DNA of 64,000 nucleotides from Flavihumibacter sp. UBA7668. GTDB lineage: Bacteria; Bacteroidota; Bacteroidia; Chitinophagales; Chitinophagaceae. The stretch covers positions 1 through 64,000 of the forward strand of contig NZ_DLHM01000002.1 of the NCBI RefSeq assembly GCF_002483205.1. Reading direction: 5' to 3'. The notes below the pieces were generated by a model. That model was given only the letters and a program-made list of their open reading frames with translations. It was not told the DNA's origin and ran no database searches. This document shows, piece after piece, positions 1 to 8,200 of the stretch (position 1 is the first letter of the stretch; every line of letters begins with the position of its first letter). The position numbers were made by a program, and so were the translations under genes.

Positions 1-5
1 CTCCC

Positions 6-69
6 AACCTAAGTCCCTCTCAACCTAAGTCCCTAGCAACCTAATTCCCTCTCAACCTAAGTCCATCCC
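6..69. repeat. 16-bp tandem repeat, four copies
   Basis: Four head-to-tail 16-bp units of the form AACCTAAGTCCCTCTC occupy 6-21, 22-37, 38-53 and 54-69, with one to three changes between copies. A partial fifth unit (aaccct) begins at 70. The array reaches the window edge, so its full length is unknown. No open frame crosses it. Confidence 0.85.
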
Positions 70-264
70 AACCCTGGAGACTGCTGACCAGCTCCGAAAC
101 TATATGAACAATACCTTCAATGATCCCCTGCATGACCGATGCTAAACAAGTATCCCTCCCATCAAAAAACAGCATGGATTCTTCCTCTCAGTTGATCATC
201 CTCTCTCAGCGGATTATCCAAAAAAACAGGGCTTATTTACAACAGCTAATGAACCATACCTCAA

Positions 265-320
265 TGATTATTGCTCATTGATTATTGCTCAATAATTACT
301 GCTCAATAATTACAGCTCAA
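265..320. repeat. 14-bp tandem repeat, four copies
   Basis: Four 14-bp units (TGATTATTGCTCAT, TGATTATTGCTCAA, TAATTACTGCTCAA, TAATTACAGCTCAA) lie at 265-278, 279-292, 293-306 and 307-320. The unit differs from the one at 6-69. The rest of 73-458 holds no convincing gene, only a pyrimidine-rich stretch at about 360-415. Confidence 0.85.
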
Positions 321-458
321 TGCCCTGTCACAAGCCCTGCTATGCAGCTTTCCAAATGAGCCCCTTTCTACCTTCTCCTTTTTCTCCCTTGTCTCCCTTC
401 TTCTACTTATCCAGACAACGCAGCATCCTGAATACCGGTCATTTCAAAAAATGCAACT

Positions 459-869
459 ATGCGAAATATTTTTCTATTAAGCCTTTCCCTTTGTACTCTT
501 ATTTCCTGCTCGAAAGACAAAGATGAAACAAATAAGTACCCGCTGAATGGCACCTATTCGGGAACTTTTAAACGGTATAATCAACCGGAGGATAAAACTG
601 CAGCTGTTAGTTTGGAGTTCAATAAAAATACCTGGTCAGGTAACAGTAATTTCGCCAAATACCCGGCACTTAACCAGGGAACTTATACAATGAATGACGT
701 TGATGCACTGATATTTAAAAATACTTCACCCTGGACTGCAGATTTTGATTGGACATTTATACTGGATGGTATGTATATCCTGCATCTGAATGGTGATAGC
801 CTGATATTTACCAAAAGTTATGGCAATGGGGCTGTGGATGTTTACAAACTGAAGAAACAAGCCCAATAA
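459..869 (+). CDS. small lipoprotein of unknown function
   Basis: The 136-residue product begins with a lipoprotein signal: charged start MRN, a hydrophobic core, then the lipobox L-I-S-C with Cys17 as the lipid site. A charged stretch rich in Lys, Asp and Glu follows, which is typical of Bacteroidota lipoproteins. The mature part is about 120 residues, rich in Gly, Tyr, Trp and Asn, with alternating polar and hydrophobic residues that suggest a small beta-barrel or lipocalin-like fold; the fold is inference. I do not recognise a named family. The gene stands alone between repeat-rich DNA and the convergent RRM gene. The start is set by the signal peptide. Confidence 0.6.
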   Translation: MRNIFLLSLSLCTLISCSKDKDETNKYPLNGTYSGTFKRYNQPEDKTAAVSLEFNKNTWSGNSNFAKYPALNQGTYTMNDVDALIFKNTSPWTADFDWTFILDGMYILHLNGDSLIFTKSYGNGAVDVYKLKKQAQ

Positions 870-970
870 AATGCCGTTTTTAGACTACCCGATTGAAAAT
901 AATGGTGAAGTTATTGAATGCAGGGGAGTACCAAATTCAGAGAAGGTGTGCCCGAACCTGAAAATATAGT

Positions 971-1003
971 AAAAAAGAAGGTCTGGTAGTAACTACCAGA
1001 CCT
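971..1003 (-). terminator. rho-independent terminator of the RRM gene
   Basis: An 11-bp perfect stem (AGGTCTGGTAG at 979-989 with CTACCAGACCT at 993-1003) has a 3-nt loop. On the minus strand it is followed by a T-run, the complement of the A-run at 971-976. It lies 27 bp downstream of the RRM gene stop. Confidence 0.8.
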
Positions 1004-1029
1004 GTATCTTTTGATGTGTTGTGCCTTGA

Positions 1030-1476
1030 TTAATAATCGCGACCGCCACCACCGTAACCGCCACGGCTGCCGCCACCGCCGTAACCGCCGCCACCGCCAC
1101 GGTTTCCACCGCCGCCGTAACCACCGCCACCGCCACGACTTCCGCCGCCGCCGCCGTAACCGCCACGGCTTCCGCCGCCACCGCCACCGAAGCTTTTCTT
1201 CTTGAATCCACCACCACCGCCAGATCCACCTTCACGGGGTTGTGATTCGTTTACAACAATGCTACGACCCATAACTTCTGTGCCATGAAGGGCAGCAATA
1301 GCAGCGTTTCCAGCTTCTGAGTCGCTCATCTCAACAAAACCAAATCCTTTAGAGCGGTTGTTGTTGAATTTGTCTGTTACGATCTTGGCAGAAAGTACCT
1401 CTCCATAAGGAGCAAACATTTCTAAAAGATCCTGCTCAGTTAAATCCCAACTGAGGTTGCCAACGTAAATGTTCAT
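1030..1476 (-). CDS. RNA-binding protein, one RRM plus Gly-rich tail
   Basis: The 148-residue protein has a single RNA recognition motif at residues 1-80. It shows RNP2 (IYVGNL, 3-8) and RNP1 (KGFGFVEM, 43-50) with the aromatic residues that stack on RNA bases. Residues from about 83 to the end are almost only Gly with Ser, Arg and Tyr in units such as GGYGGGG, ending in RDY. Bacterial proteins of this build act as RNA chaperones and are often cold-induced; that role here is inference from the family. The gene is monocistronic with its own terminator at 971-1003. The very high GC of the tail comes from Gly codons and need not mean transfer. Confidence 0.9.
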   Translation of the reverse strand: MNIYVGNLSWDLTEQDLLEMFAPYGEVLSAKIVTDKFNNNRSKGFGFVEMSDSEAGNAAIAALHGTEVMGRSIVVNESQPREGGSGGGGGFKKKSFGGGGGGSRGGYGGGGGSRGGGGGYGGGGNRGGGGGYGGGGSRGGYGGGGRDY

Positions 1477-1650
1477 TTTCTATTTTTTTGAACTTTTTAA
1501 TAAACCCATAATGAAGCACAGTGTTGCAAAAAAGCCAGAAAATCATTTACTTGGAAACGCTCTGGGAAGTCTGAAACTGTAAAGATCATTAAGGAACCAA
1601 AACGAAGGTAATGAAATTGTGGAAAAACATACAAAATATCTAAATATTTA

Positions 1651-1691
1651 AAAGGACAATCCGGCCGGTATTGCCCGCCAGATCGTCCTTT
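1651..1691 (-). terminator. probable terminator of the rpsF-rpsR-rplI operon
   Basis: Two 15-nt arms (1651-1665 and 1677-1691) pair with two mismatches around an 11-nt GC-rich loop, 22 bp past the rplI stop. The T-tract after it on the minus strand is poor (TAAATATTTA), so the call is moderate. Confidence 0.55.
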
Positions 1692-1712
1692 TACTAAAGA
1701 AGCTTTGTATTT

Positions 1713-2159
1713 TTACTCAGCAACTACCTCAAAATCAAGCTCGGTTGATTTACCGTTCCCGAAATCAATAGTGGCTTTGTACTGACCCAATTCTTTTACT
1801 TCATCTGTAATCGAAATTCTCTTCCGATCAATTTCATATCCCTTTTGTTCACGAATGGCACGGGAAATCTGAAGTGATGTTACACTTCCGAAGATTTTTC
1901 CACTGGTTCCGGTTTTAGCACCCAGTTTCAAAGCACCTTCCTGAAGTTTGGCAATAACCTGGTTGATTTCAGCCAGCATTTTATCTTCTTTTTTCTTCTT
2001 CACTTTCAGCTTCTCATTGAGTTGCTTGAGGTTGGAAGGAGAAGCTTCTACCGCCATTTTCTGTGGAATAAGGAAATTCCGCGCATAGCCATTTTTTACT
2101 GTTACCAGTTCATTGGCACCACCCAGATTATCTACATCCTGAATAAGAATAACTTGCAT
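1713..2159 (-). CDS. rplI: 50S ribosomal protein bL9
   Basis: The 148-residue protein matches bL9 in length and plan: an N-terminal RNA-binding domain with the signature around NGYARNFLIPQKMA, a long Lys/Glu connecting helix at about residues 40-75, and a C-terminal domain containing GKIFGSVTSLQI. It binds 23S rRNA near the L1 stalk. I start it at 2159 (MQVILIQDV), which is where bL9 proteins begin; the frame is open to 2195, but those 12 extra residues look like leader sequence. It is the last gene of rpsF-rpsR-rplI, with a 132-bp spacer before it that contains a hairpin at 2224-2249. Confidence 0.96.
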   Translation of the reverse strand: MQVILIQDVDNLGGANELVTVKNGYARNFLIPQKMAVEASPSNLKQLNEKLKVKKKKEDKMLAEINQVIAKLQEGALKLGAKTGTSGKIFGSVTSLQISRAIREQKGYEIDRKRISITDEVKELGQYKATIDFGNGKSTELDFEVVAE

Positions 2160-2223
2160 TTTGTTCTTTTTTAGTACCCCAAAGAGCCCAATCAAATCTT
2201 TTTTAAATCTGACTCAGACTGTC

Positions 2224-2249
2224 TCCGCCGAAGCTTTAGCGTAGGCGGA
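2224..2249. repeat. small hairpin element between rpsR and rplI
   Basis: TCCGCC (2224-2229) pairs with GGCGGA (2244-2249) around a 14-nt segment that contains the palindrome AAGCTT. It is a GC-rich island in an AT-rich spacer. It has no T-run, so it is not a standard terminator. It may be a dispersed intergenic hairpin repeat, or it may tune rplI relative to rpsR; both are inference. Confidence 0.5.
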
Positions 2250-2291
2250 TTAGGGATTGGTTACTAGTTTGTTTTTATAACCTGATGAATC

Positions 2292-2555
2292 TTATTTCAA
2301 CAGATCTGTAACGTAAGGAAGGATCGCCATCTGACGTGCTTTCTTAACAGCTTCAGATACTTTTCGCTGAAATTTCAGACTGTTTCCGGTAATACGACGA
2401 GGTAACATTTTACCCTGTTCGTTCAGAAACTTTTTTAGAAATTCACCATCCTTGTAATCCACGTATTTAATACCGTACTTCTTAAAGCGGCAAAACTTCT
2501 TGGCACGCTTCTCGGTCTTAATCGCGGTCAGGTATTTAATTTCATTCTTTGCCAT
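2292..2555 (-). CDS. rpsR: 30S ribosomal protein bS18
   Basis: The 87-residue basic protein carries the bS18 core: KFCRFKK near the N-terminus, ILPRRITG-like sequence (MLPRRITGNSLKFQRK) in the centre, and a C-terminal helix with VKKARQMAILPY. It pairs with bS6 on the platform of the small subunit. It starts 2 bp after the rpsF stop, so the two are translationally linked, as usual for this pair. Confidence 0.97.
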   Translation of the reverse strand: MAKNEIKYLTAIKTEKRAKKFCRFKKYGIKYVDYKDGEFLKKFLNEQGKMLPRRITGNSLKFQRKVSEAVKKARQMAILPYVTDLLK

Positions 2556-2557
2556 GA

Positions 2558-2911
2558 TTAAGCCTCCACTTTTTCAGTTCCGGTAGGTACGCCACTTCTC
2601 TTTTTTGCATTGTACTCAACGGCGTATTTGTCGAGTACAGTAAACATCTGACGAAGAACGTTGTCGTCACGCAACAGCTGAATTTTCAGCTTCTCATTGA
2701 AGTCGGATGGCGCTTTGTAATCCATTACCCAGTACAAACCGGTGGTTTTTTTCTGGATAGGATACGCCAGTGATTTTAATCCCCAGGGATTAGAATTTAC
2801 CACCTCACCACCATTGCTGGTAACCAGGTCGATAAATTTTTTCTGAGCAGCTTTGTAGTCCTCTTCACTCAGAACAGGGGTAAAAATCACCATCAATTCG
2901 TAATTGTTCAT
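2558..2911 (-). CDS. rpsF: 30S ribosomal protein bS6
   Basis: The 117-residue product starts NNYELMVIFTPVLSEE, the first strand and helix of bS6, and contains the family motif WGLKSLAYPIQKKTTGLYWVM. The last 15 residues are a variable charged tail. bS6 binds bS18 and 16S rRNA. It is the first gene of the rpsF-rpsR-rplI operon, with a good Bacteroidota promoter 39 bp upstream (2950-2979). Confidence 0.97.
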   Translation of the reverse strand: MNNYELMVIFTPVLSEEDYKAAQKKFIDLVTSNGGEVVNSNPWGLKSLAYPIQKKTTGLYWVMDYKAPSDFNEKLKIQLLRDDNVLRQMFTVLDKYAVEYNAKKRSGVPTGTEKVEA

Positions 2912-2949
2912 GATCCCTGATTTGTTAAATAAAAAAATTAATTGGGCTG

Positions 2950-2979
2950 CAAAGGTAAGTGGTTTCAGTCATATGGCAA
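2950..2979 (-). promoter_or_regulatory. promoter of the rpsF operon
   Basis: Read on the minus strand, TTG (2979-2977) is followed after 19 nt by TACCTTTG (2957-2950), an exact match to the Bacteroidota primary-sigma consensus TTG-N19-TAnnTTTG. The predicted start of transcription is near 2944, about 33 nt before the rpsF ATG. Confidence 0.7.
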
Positions 2980-2998
2980 TAAAAACTACGCTTTTAAC

Positions 2999-5284
2999 CT
3001 AGAATGGGTATCCTATAGCAATATTTAGGATCAGGTTCTCTCTCCTCCAGTCCGGTTCTCCCAGCCTGATCTGATCAAGCACCCATTTCTGTCCGGCTGC
3101 TAACCAGGGTTTACGCAAGGGGGTTGCTAAATCTGCCCGAATTATCAGAATGGAGGCATCAATCCGGACACCGATTCCGGCACCCACGGCCAGATCATTC
3201 ATAAATTTTCCTCCTGGCCATGCCGACCCGGGTTTCTCCGGATTCTCCCGCTCCAGCCAGATATTGCCTGCATCCCCAAACAGGGCTCCTTTTACCACAC
3301 TGAATAGTTTGAACCGAAACTCGGTATTAAATTCCAGCTTGATATCACCTGCTTCACTGGCCGCAAAAGTACTGGTTTCCGAGCGGTAGCTACCCGGACC
3401 AAGGGTTCTGGCCCTGAATGCCCGTAAACTGTTACTACCCCCGGTCATAAACTGTTTCACAAAGGGAAGCGAATTATTGTTTCCATACGAAAAGCCGGAT
3501 CCAACCAATAAACGGTTTACCCATTGCAGCTCCCGACCTAATTTCCAATAATGCCGAACTTCCCCTGTAAGTCGCAGGTATTGGGCAAATGGCTGATAAC
3601 CGATTGTTTTATTTCCATCACTGTTTTTGGGAATCAGTAAGCCAAGTACATTACCCGCTGCATCCAAATTGCCCTGTAAAAAAACACTGTGAATCCTCCT
3701 TTTATTTACGTTATTATAAGTAACAGTATAATTGCTTCCAATAATAAACTGTTTCTCAATCGACTGACGCAGGGTAGGGTCTTTTTCCAGAATCTCTTCA
3801 AATGCAGGGGAGATTCTCGTTGGCAGCACATAGGAGATGGATACAGGTACAAGATGATGATCTGTTAATCTTCCCGTCTTCCATTGGTACGCCTGTTGCA
3901 GTGTAAAGGAATTCAGGTTATACAGACCAGGCCTGCTCAGTAATTCATACCCGATACTCAGTCTTGTTCTCGGAATAAATGCATTGCTGGTTCTTATTTT
4001 AAAAAAGGGCACAATTATACCCGGTAAATTCAACGCCACCTCACCATTCAGACTGTAGCCTCTGGTATTTGCCTGGTCTACCTGATTACCACCTACCTGC
4101 CATTCAAATCCACCGGATAGTTTTACTTCAAAACGGTTCGCTCTTTTTAACCAATTCCGATTTAATGAACTGATCGTTATCTGAGAACCCACAAAATTAT
4201 TTGACTTGCTGTTTCCATTTAATTCAACCTGTAAACTTCGCCTCGGAGTAGGAGTCATAAAAAAACGTGCCCTCAATCTGCTGCTGTCTGCTTCCTCTAT
4301 TTCTGTTTTTACAAATTTGTAAGTGCCCAAGCTCATTAATCGTTCCAGGGTTCGCTCATGCGCTCTGAAACGATACAGGCTGTCCTCCTTCAGTAAAACA
4401 TAGCGGCTAAATATTTTCGGTAAAAACATATCATTGATATCTTTTACCCGGTAAGGTCCCATATCAATTTCCGGGGCATTTCTAACCAGACTGTCCTCCG
4501 ATAAATTATAACTCGGATACAACGTGATGCTTTGCATCCGAAAAGCTCTCTTTGCATTTTCCGGAATACTGTCCTTATACCGGATAAATAACTTTACTTC
4601 TCCATTGTAATTGCTATCCACCTCTGTCAATAGATAATCAGGTAGAAAATAATAATACCCCTGTTGCCTTACCTGATTACTGATCCGCTGACGTTCCTGT
4701 TTTATCCGATCCAGATTATAAAAACGGTCCTCCTTCAACAAACTTTTTTCCTGTGAACGCAAAATAGTTTTACTCAGTCGCGAACTGTCCAGTTCAAAAA
4801 CAACATCGCGTATTTTATAGCGAATCCCCGAATTTACCTCGTACTGTATGGCAGCTTTTTTACTCCCCTTTGTTTTGGTTTCATGCGCAACGGATGCCTG
4901 CATAAAACCATTATCTTCCATATAACTGGTTAATACTTCAGCAGTGTAAGCAGGTTTTGCTTTGCTTAACAAAACCGGAGGCTCCCCCCATTTATTCCGC
5001 AGCAAATGATTAAGCCCCTTGCCGGCAGGTTTATTTCCAAGATTATATAACCATAAACGAATCGGCATGCCTAAAAATTTCCGATTCGGTGCCGGCCTGC
5101 TCATTGATATCAAATCAGGCTCCAGCTCTTTCCGTTGACCCGGTTTTTTTCCTTCCCATTTGATACTGGTTCCGGTATATAAGCGGTCACCTTCCGGAAC
5201 CGTTCTGGTGGAGCTGCAGCTTACCAGGAATGCAAATCCTGATAACAAAACAAGACGAATTATATTATTTTGAATTCCTGCCAT
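2999..5284 (-). CDS. tamL: TamL, outer-membrane lipoprotein of the BamA/TamA (Omp85) family
   Basis: The 761-residue protein begins with a signal peptide and the lipobox L-V-S-C (Cys23), then POTRA-like domains at about 70-340 and a C-terminal 16-strand-type barrel. The barrel region contains GGSNSLRAFRARTLGPGSY, the Omp85 loop-6 motif (VRG-like R-A-F-R), and the protein ends ILNIAIGYPF with the aromatic terminal residue typical of outer-membrane barrels. In Bacteroidota the TamA partner is a lipoprotein called TamL. I start it at 5284 (MAGIQNN), because that gives a clean lipoprotein signal; the frame is open to 5368. This start overlaps the tamB end by 20 bp, which suggests coupled translation of the two subunits. 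Confidence 0.9.
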   Translation of the reverse strand: MAGIQNNIIRLVLLSGFAFLVSCSSTRTVPEGDRLYTGTSIKWEGKKPGQRKELEPDLISMSRPAPNRKFLGMPIRLWLYNLGNKPAGKGLNHLLRNKWGEPPVLLSKAKPAYTAEVLTSYMEDNGFMQASVAHETKTKGSKKAAIQYEVNSGIRYKIRDVVFELDSSRLSKTILRSQEKSLLKEDRFYNLDRIKQERQRISNQVRQQGYYYFLPDYLLTEVDSNYNGEVKLFIRYKDSIPENAKRAFRMQSITLYPSYNLSEDSLVRNAPEIDMGPYRVKDINDMFLPKIFSRYVLLKEDSLYRFRAHERTLERLMSLGTYKFVKTEIEEADSSRLRARFFMTPTPRRSLQVELNGNSKSNNFVGSQITISSLNRNWLKRANRFEVKLSGGFEWQVGGNQVDQANTRGYSLNGEVALNLPGIIVPFFKIRTSNAFIPRTRLSIGYELLSRPGLYNLNSFTLQQAYQWKTGRLTDHHLVPVSISYVLPTRISPAFEEILEKDPTLRQSIEKQFIIGSNYTVTYNNVNKRRIHSVFLQGNLDAAGNVLGLLIPKNSDGNKTIGYQPFAQYLRLTGEVRHYWKLGRELQWVNRLLVGSGFSYGNNNSLPFVKQFMTGGSNSLRAFRARTLGPGSYRSETSTFAASEAGDIKLEFNTEFRFKLFSVVKGALFGDAGNIWLERENPEKPGSAWPGGKFMNDLAVGAGIGVRIDASILIIRADLATPLRKPWLAAGQKWVLDQIRLGEPDWRRENLILNIAIGYPF

Positions 5285-8200
5285 TCTCCTGTTGCTTTTT
5301 AGCTTTTTCAAAAATCTCGCGGAACTGATCAAAATCCATGACCAGCATAAAGGAAACTCCTGTTTCAATTATCTGTCCCAATAAAATAGCATCCGTCTGA
5401 TTACGCTGATAGGCACGGATTCTGTACCGGCCATCCCTACTAAGCTTGTATTCAATTAAAACATCACCGATCAATTGCGCACCATTTGCGGGGGCATTGC
5501 CCATCAGTCCAATATTTGAACCAACCGACACGGTTAAACGATCATTGAAAAGTGTTTTGCTTGCTCCCACATTCAATACGGTGGATTCCTGCCTCCTGCC
5601 ACTCATATAATCTTCCTGTGTTTCCAGATCAAAATTGAGATCAATGCCCTTGATCAGGGATCCTGCCAGTGTATTCAATTGTTGAGAAAGAATCTTACTC
5701 ACACTTTGTTTTGCGGTAAATCCGATGCCTCCTTCATTTCTGTTTTGCAGACTTTCCAATGGATTTTCCGAAAGGAAGGTTTGCAATACCAGTAAGGCCA
5801 TCACCTGCTTGGTGAGCTCAGATTCATTACTGTTGATTTGTTTTAATCGGGTATACACCGCACCATTAAAAAAGTTTCGGTCTTTTTCCGGCATATCCAA
5901 TCGGAAATTAATAGTTGGCTCCATCAACTGATTGGTAATATCAAGATACACTTCAACCGGAACCTTCTGACGCAAACTGGTAAGTTCCGATCTGCTTCCG
6001 CTGCTTTGGTCGCGGATCAGATCAATTGCCGGGGCATTTACCTGATATTTTGCACTAATCGCAATCGTAGCTTCCAACGGATCTCCATTCCAGGTAATGC
6101 TGCTGCCTTTCTCAATACTGAAACTTCGTTTGATTAACTGACTTAGCGACATTTCATATTTCCCTTCTTCAATTTCATAAATCCCTGTAAGCGTTATGCG
6201 ATTCCCCTGCTCAATTTTTAAATTCAGATTCGTAGTTCCCTTTACTTCAAGAAAGTCACCATTGTATGGATCAATCACTATGGTAAGCGTGGAAGCCGGC
6301 GTAATTTCTATATCACCTGTAAATTCTATACCACTGAATCCGACAACTGAAGGAGACTTTCCTTTGGTTCTTATAATAAGTGTGGTATCCACCGGGTTCT
6401 GTCGGTTCACAAATTCAATTACACCTTCCCGATTCACCACACCCGGTTCATCTTCCGGTACAACAAATCCTACCACCGACTTATCAACCAGTTTCAATTT
6501 CAGATCAACTTTAGGCAATTTCAAATCGCCACCTACACGGATGGTGCTATTAATTCTTGCGGGTCCCCACATCAATTGATCCTCCGATACTTTAGGGCCA
6601 AGCACCATGAAATTGCTTGCGTTAACACTCAAATCAAATACCGGATTCTGTAAATCTTCCAGTCTAATTAACCCGTCAATGATGGCATTTCCACCAGCTG
6701 TATCTTTTAATGTAAACTGGTTTAACTTCAGGCCGTTCTCACTAAATACAAGTTTCTGCTGATCTATACTAAGTGGATTATTCAAATAACTAACCCGCAT
6801 TTTCCCGTTATTGAAAAGCAATTCACCATTTAGAGAAGGATTCGTTGGACTTCCATTTACATCCAGCGATCCGGTTATTGTGCCGGTCATATTAGTTACC
6901 GACCCACTGGTGAAAGGTTCAATACTGGCTAATTGTAAACTGTCTAATTGCAATTTGGCAAGCAATTCATCTCCATAATTTCCTTTGATCAAAACATTAT
7001 TCCCATACCCGGTTAAACTTCCGTCAATTCCGATGTCTTTTCCATTCCGCACAAGGTCAGCTTTGATGGTACCTACTGGTTTTCCAAAAAGCCGAAGACT
7101 GTCAACTTCAATGTTTCCGGTTATACTTGAATCATTGGCTGCATGTGAAAACTGAAGCAAGGCATTGATTTTGCCCTCAGCAAGCGTGGTATCCTTTGAA
7201 ATAAACGAGCTGATCGTTTTCGCCTGAAAATCTTTAATGGTAAGCAGATAGGCGGCCACTTTGCCAGAATCCGGCCGCTGGTGATGTATCCTGATTGATT
7301 GGCTGTCTGAACCAATCTCAACTTCGGCATCTACCAGTTTGCCATCTTTGAATATGAGACCAGTGTCAGCCTTGGCATAAAATATCTCTTTATTCAATAA
7401 TACTTCCGGCGCCAGACTGATTTTCCAGTTTTTCACCGACTCTAATTCCATTCCTCCACCAATACGATAAGATGGCTTTCTGTCTGTATCATCAATTGCA
7501 AGGAGCCAGTTGATATTTCCTTTTTCTCCTTTAGCAGTAAAGGAACTATGGTGAATAGGGAAGGAAGGATGATCAATTGCCGCAAATTCAAGGGAAGTAT
7601 GAATGCTGTCTGCATTCATATATGCCAGTATCTGAAGACTGTCTACAATGGCTGCTCCATATTTGAATTGCGGTTGGCTGGCAAGTATATAGATCAAACT
7701 GCTATCTGAATTCATTCGTGCTTCTATCATCAATGGCTTGCGAATTTCAAATTCCGGTAATAATTTCTCCATTGAGCGTGGAAGCATAAACGAACCCACC
7801 AATTTGGCTGACTGGCTTCCTATACTGTCTGAAATTGCCACCAGCCCGGTGTCAGATGGATTCAATTGCTTGTTTACCAGCATTGCAGTTGTTTTTGCAA
7901 GCTTGGTATAATCGTAATCTCCAGTCAGAGAAGCGGTACCAAACGGACTGTTTAATAGAATAGATTGTTCATCCGGTTGGGCTGTTGCATTCAGTATAAT
8001 GCTGTCAAGCTGATACTGGCCGGTTTCATTTGCATACTGTACATGATGTACGTGCACAGAACCATTCAGTTGCCTGGGCTGTGTATTGGAAAGGTCCAGT
8101 TCAACCAAACCTTTTATTATCATAGGACTCGTAGTTAATCCGATTGCCATCAAATCAATCCGGTCAACCAGTACCTTTCCTGCCACGGATGGAAACCCTT

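Noticed and set aside
1011..1205. Arg/His-rich frame opposite the Gly-rich tail
   Set aside because: It is the complement of Gly codons and has no start context or independent support.
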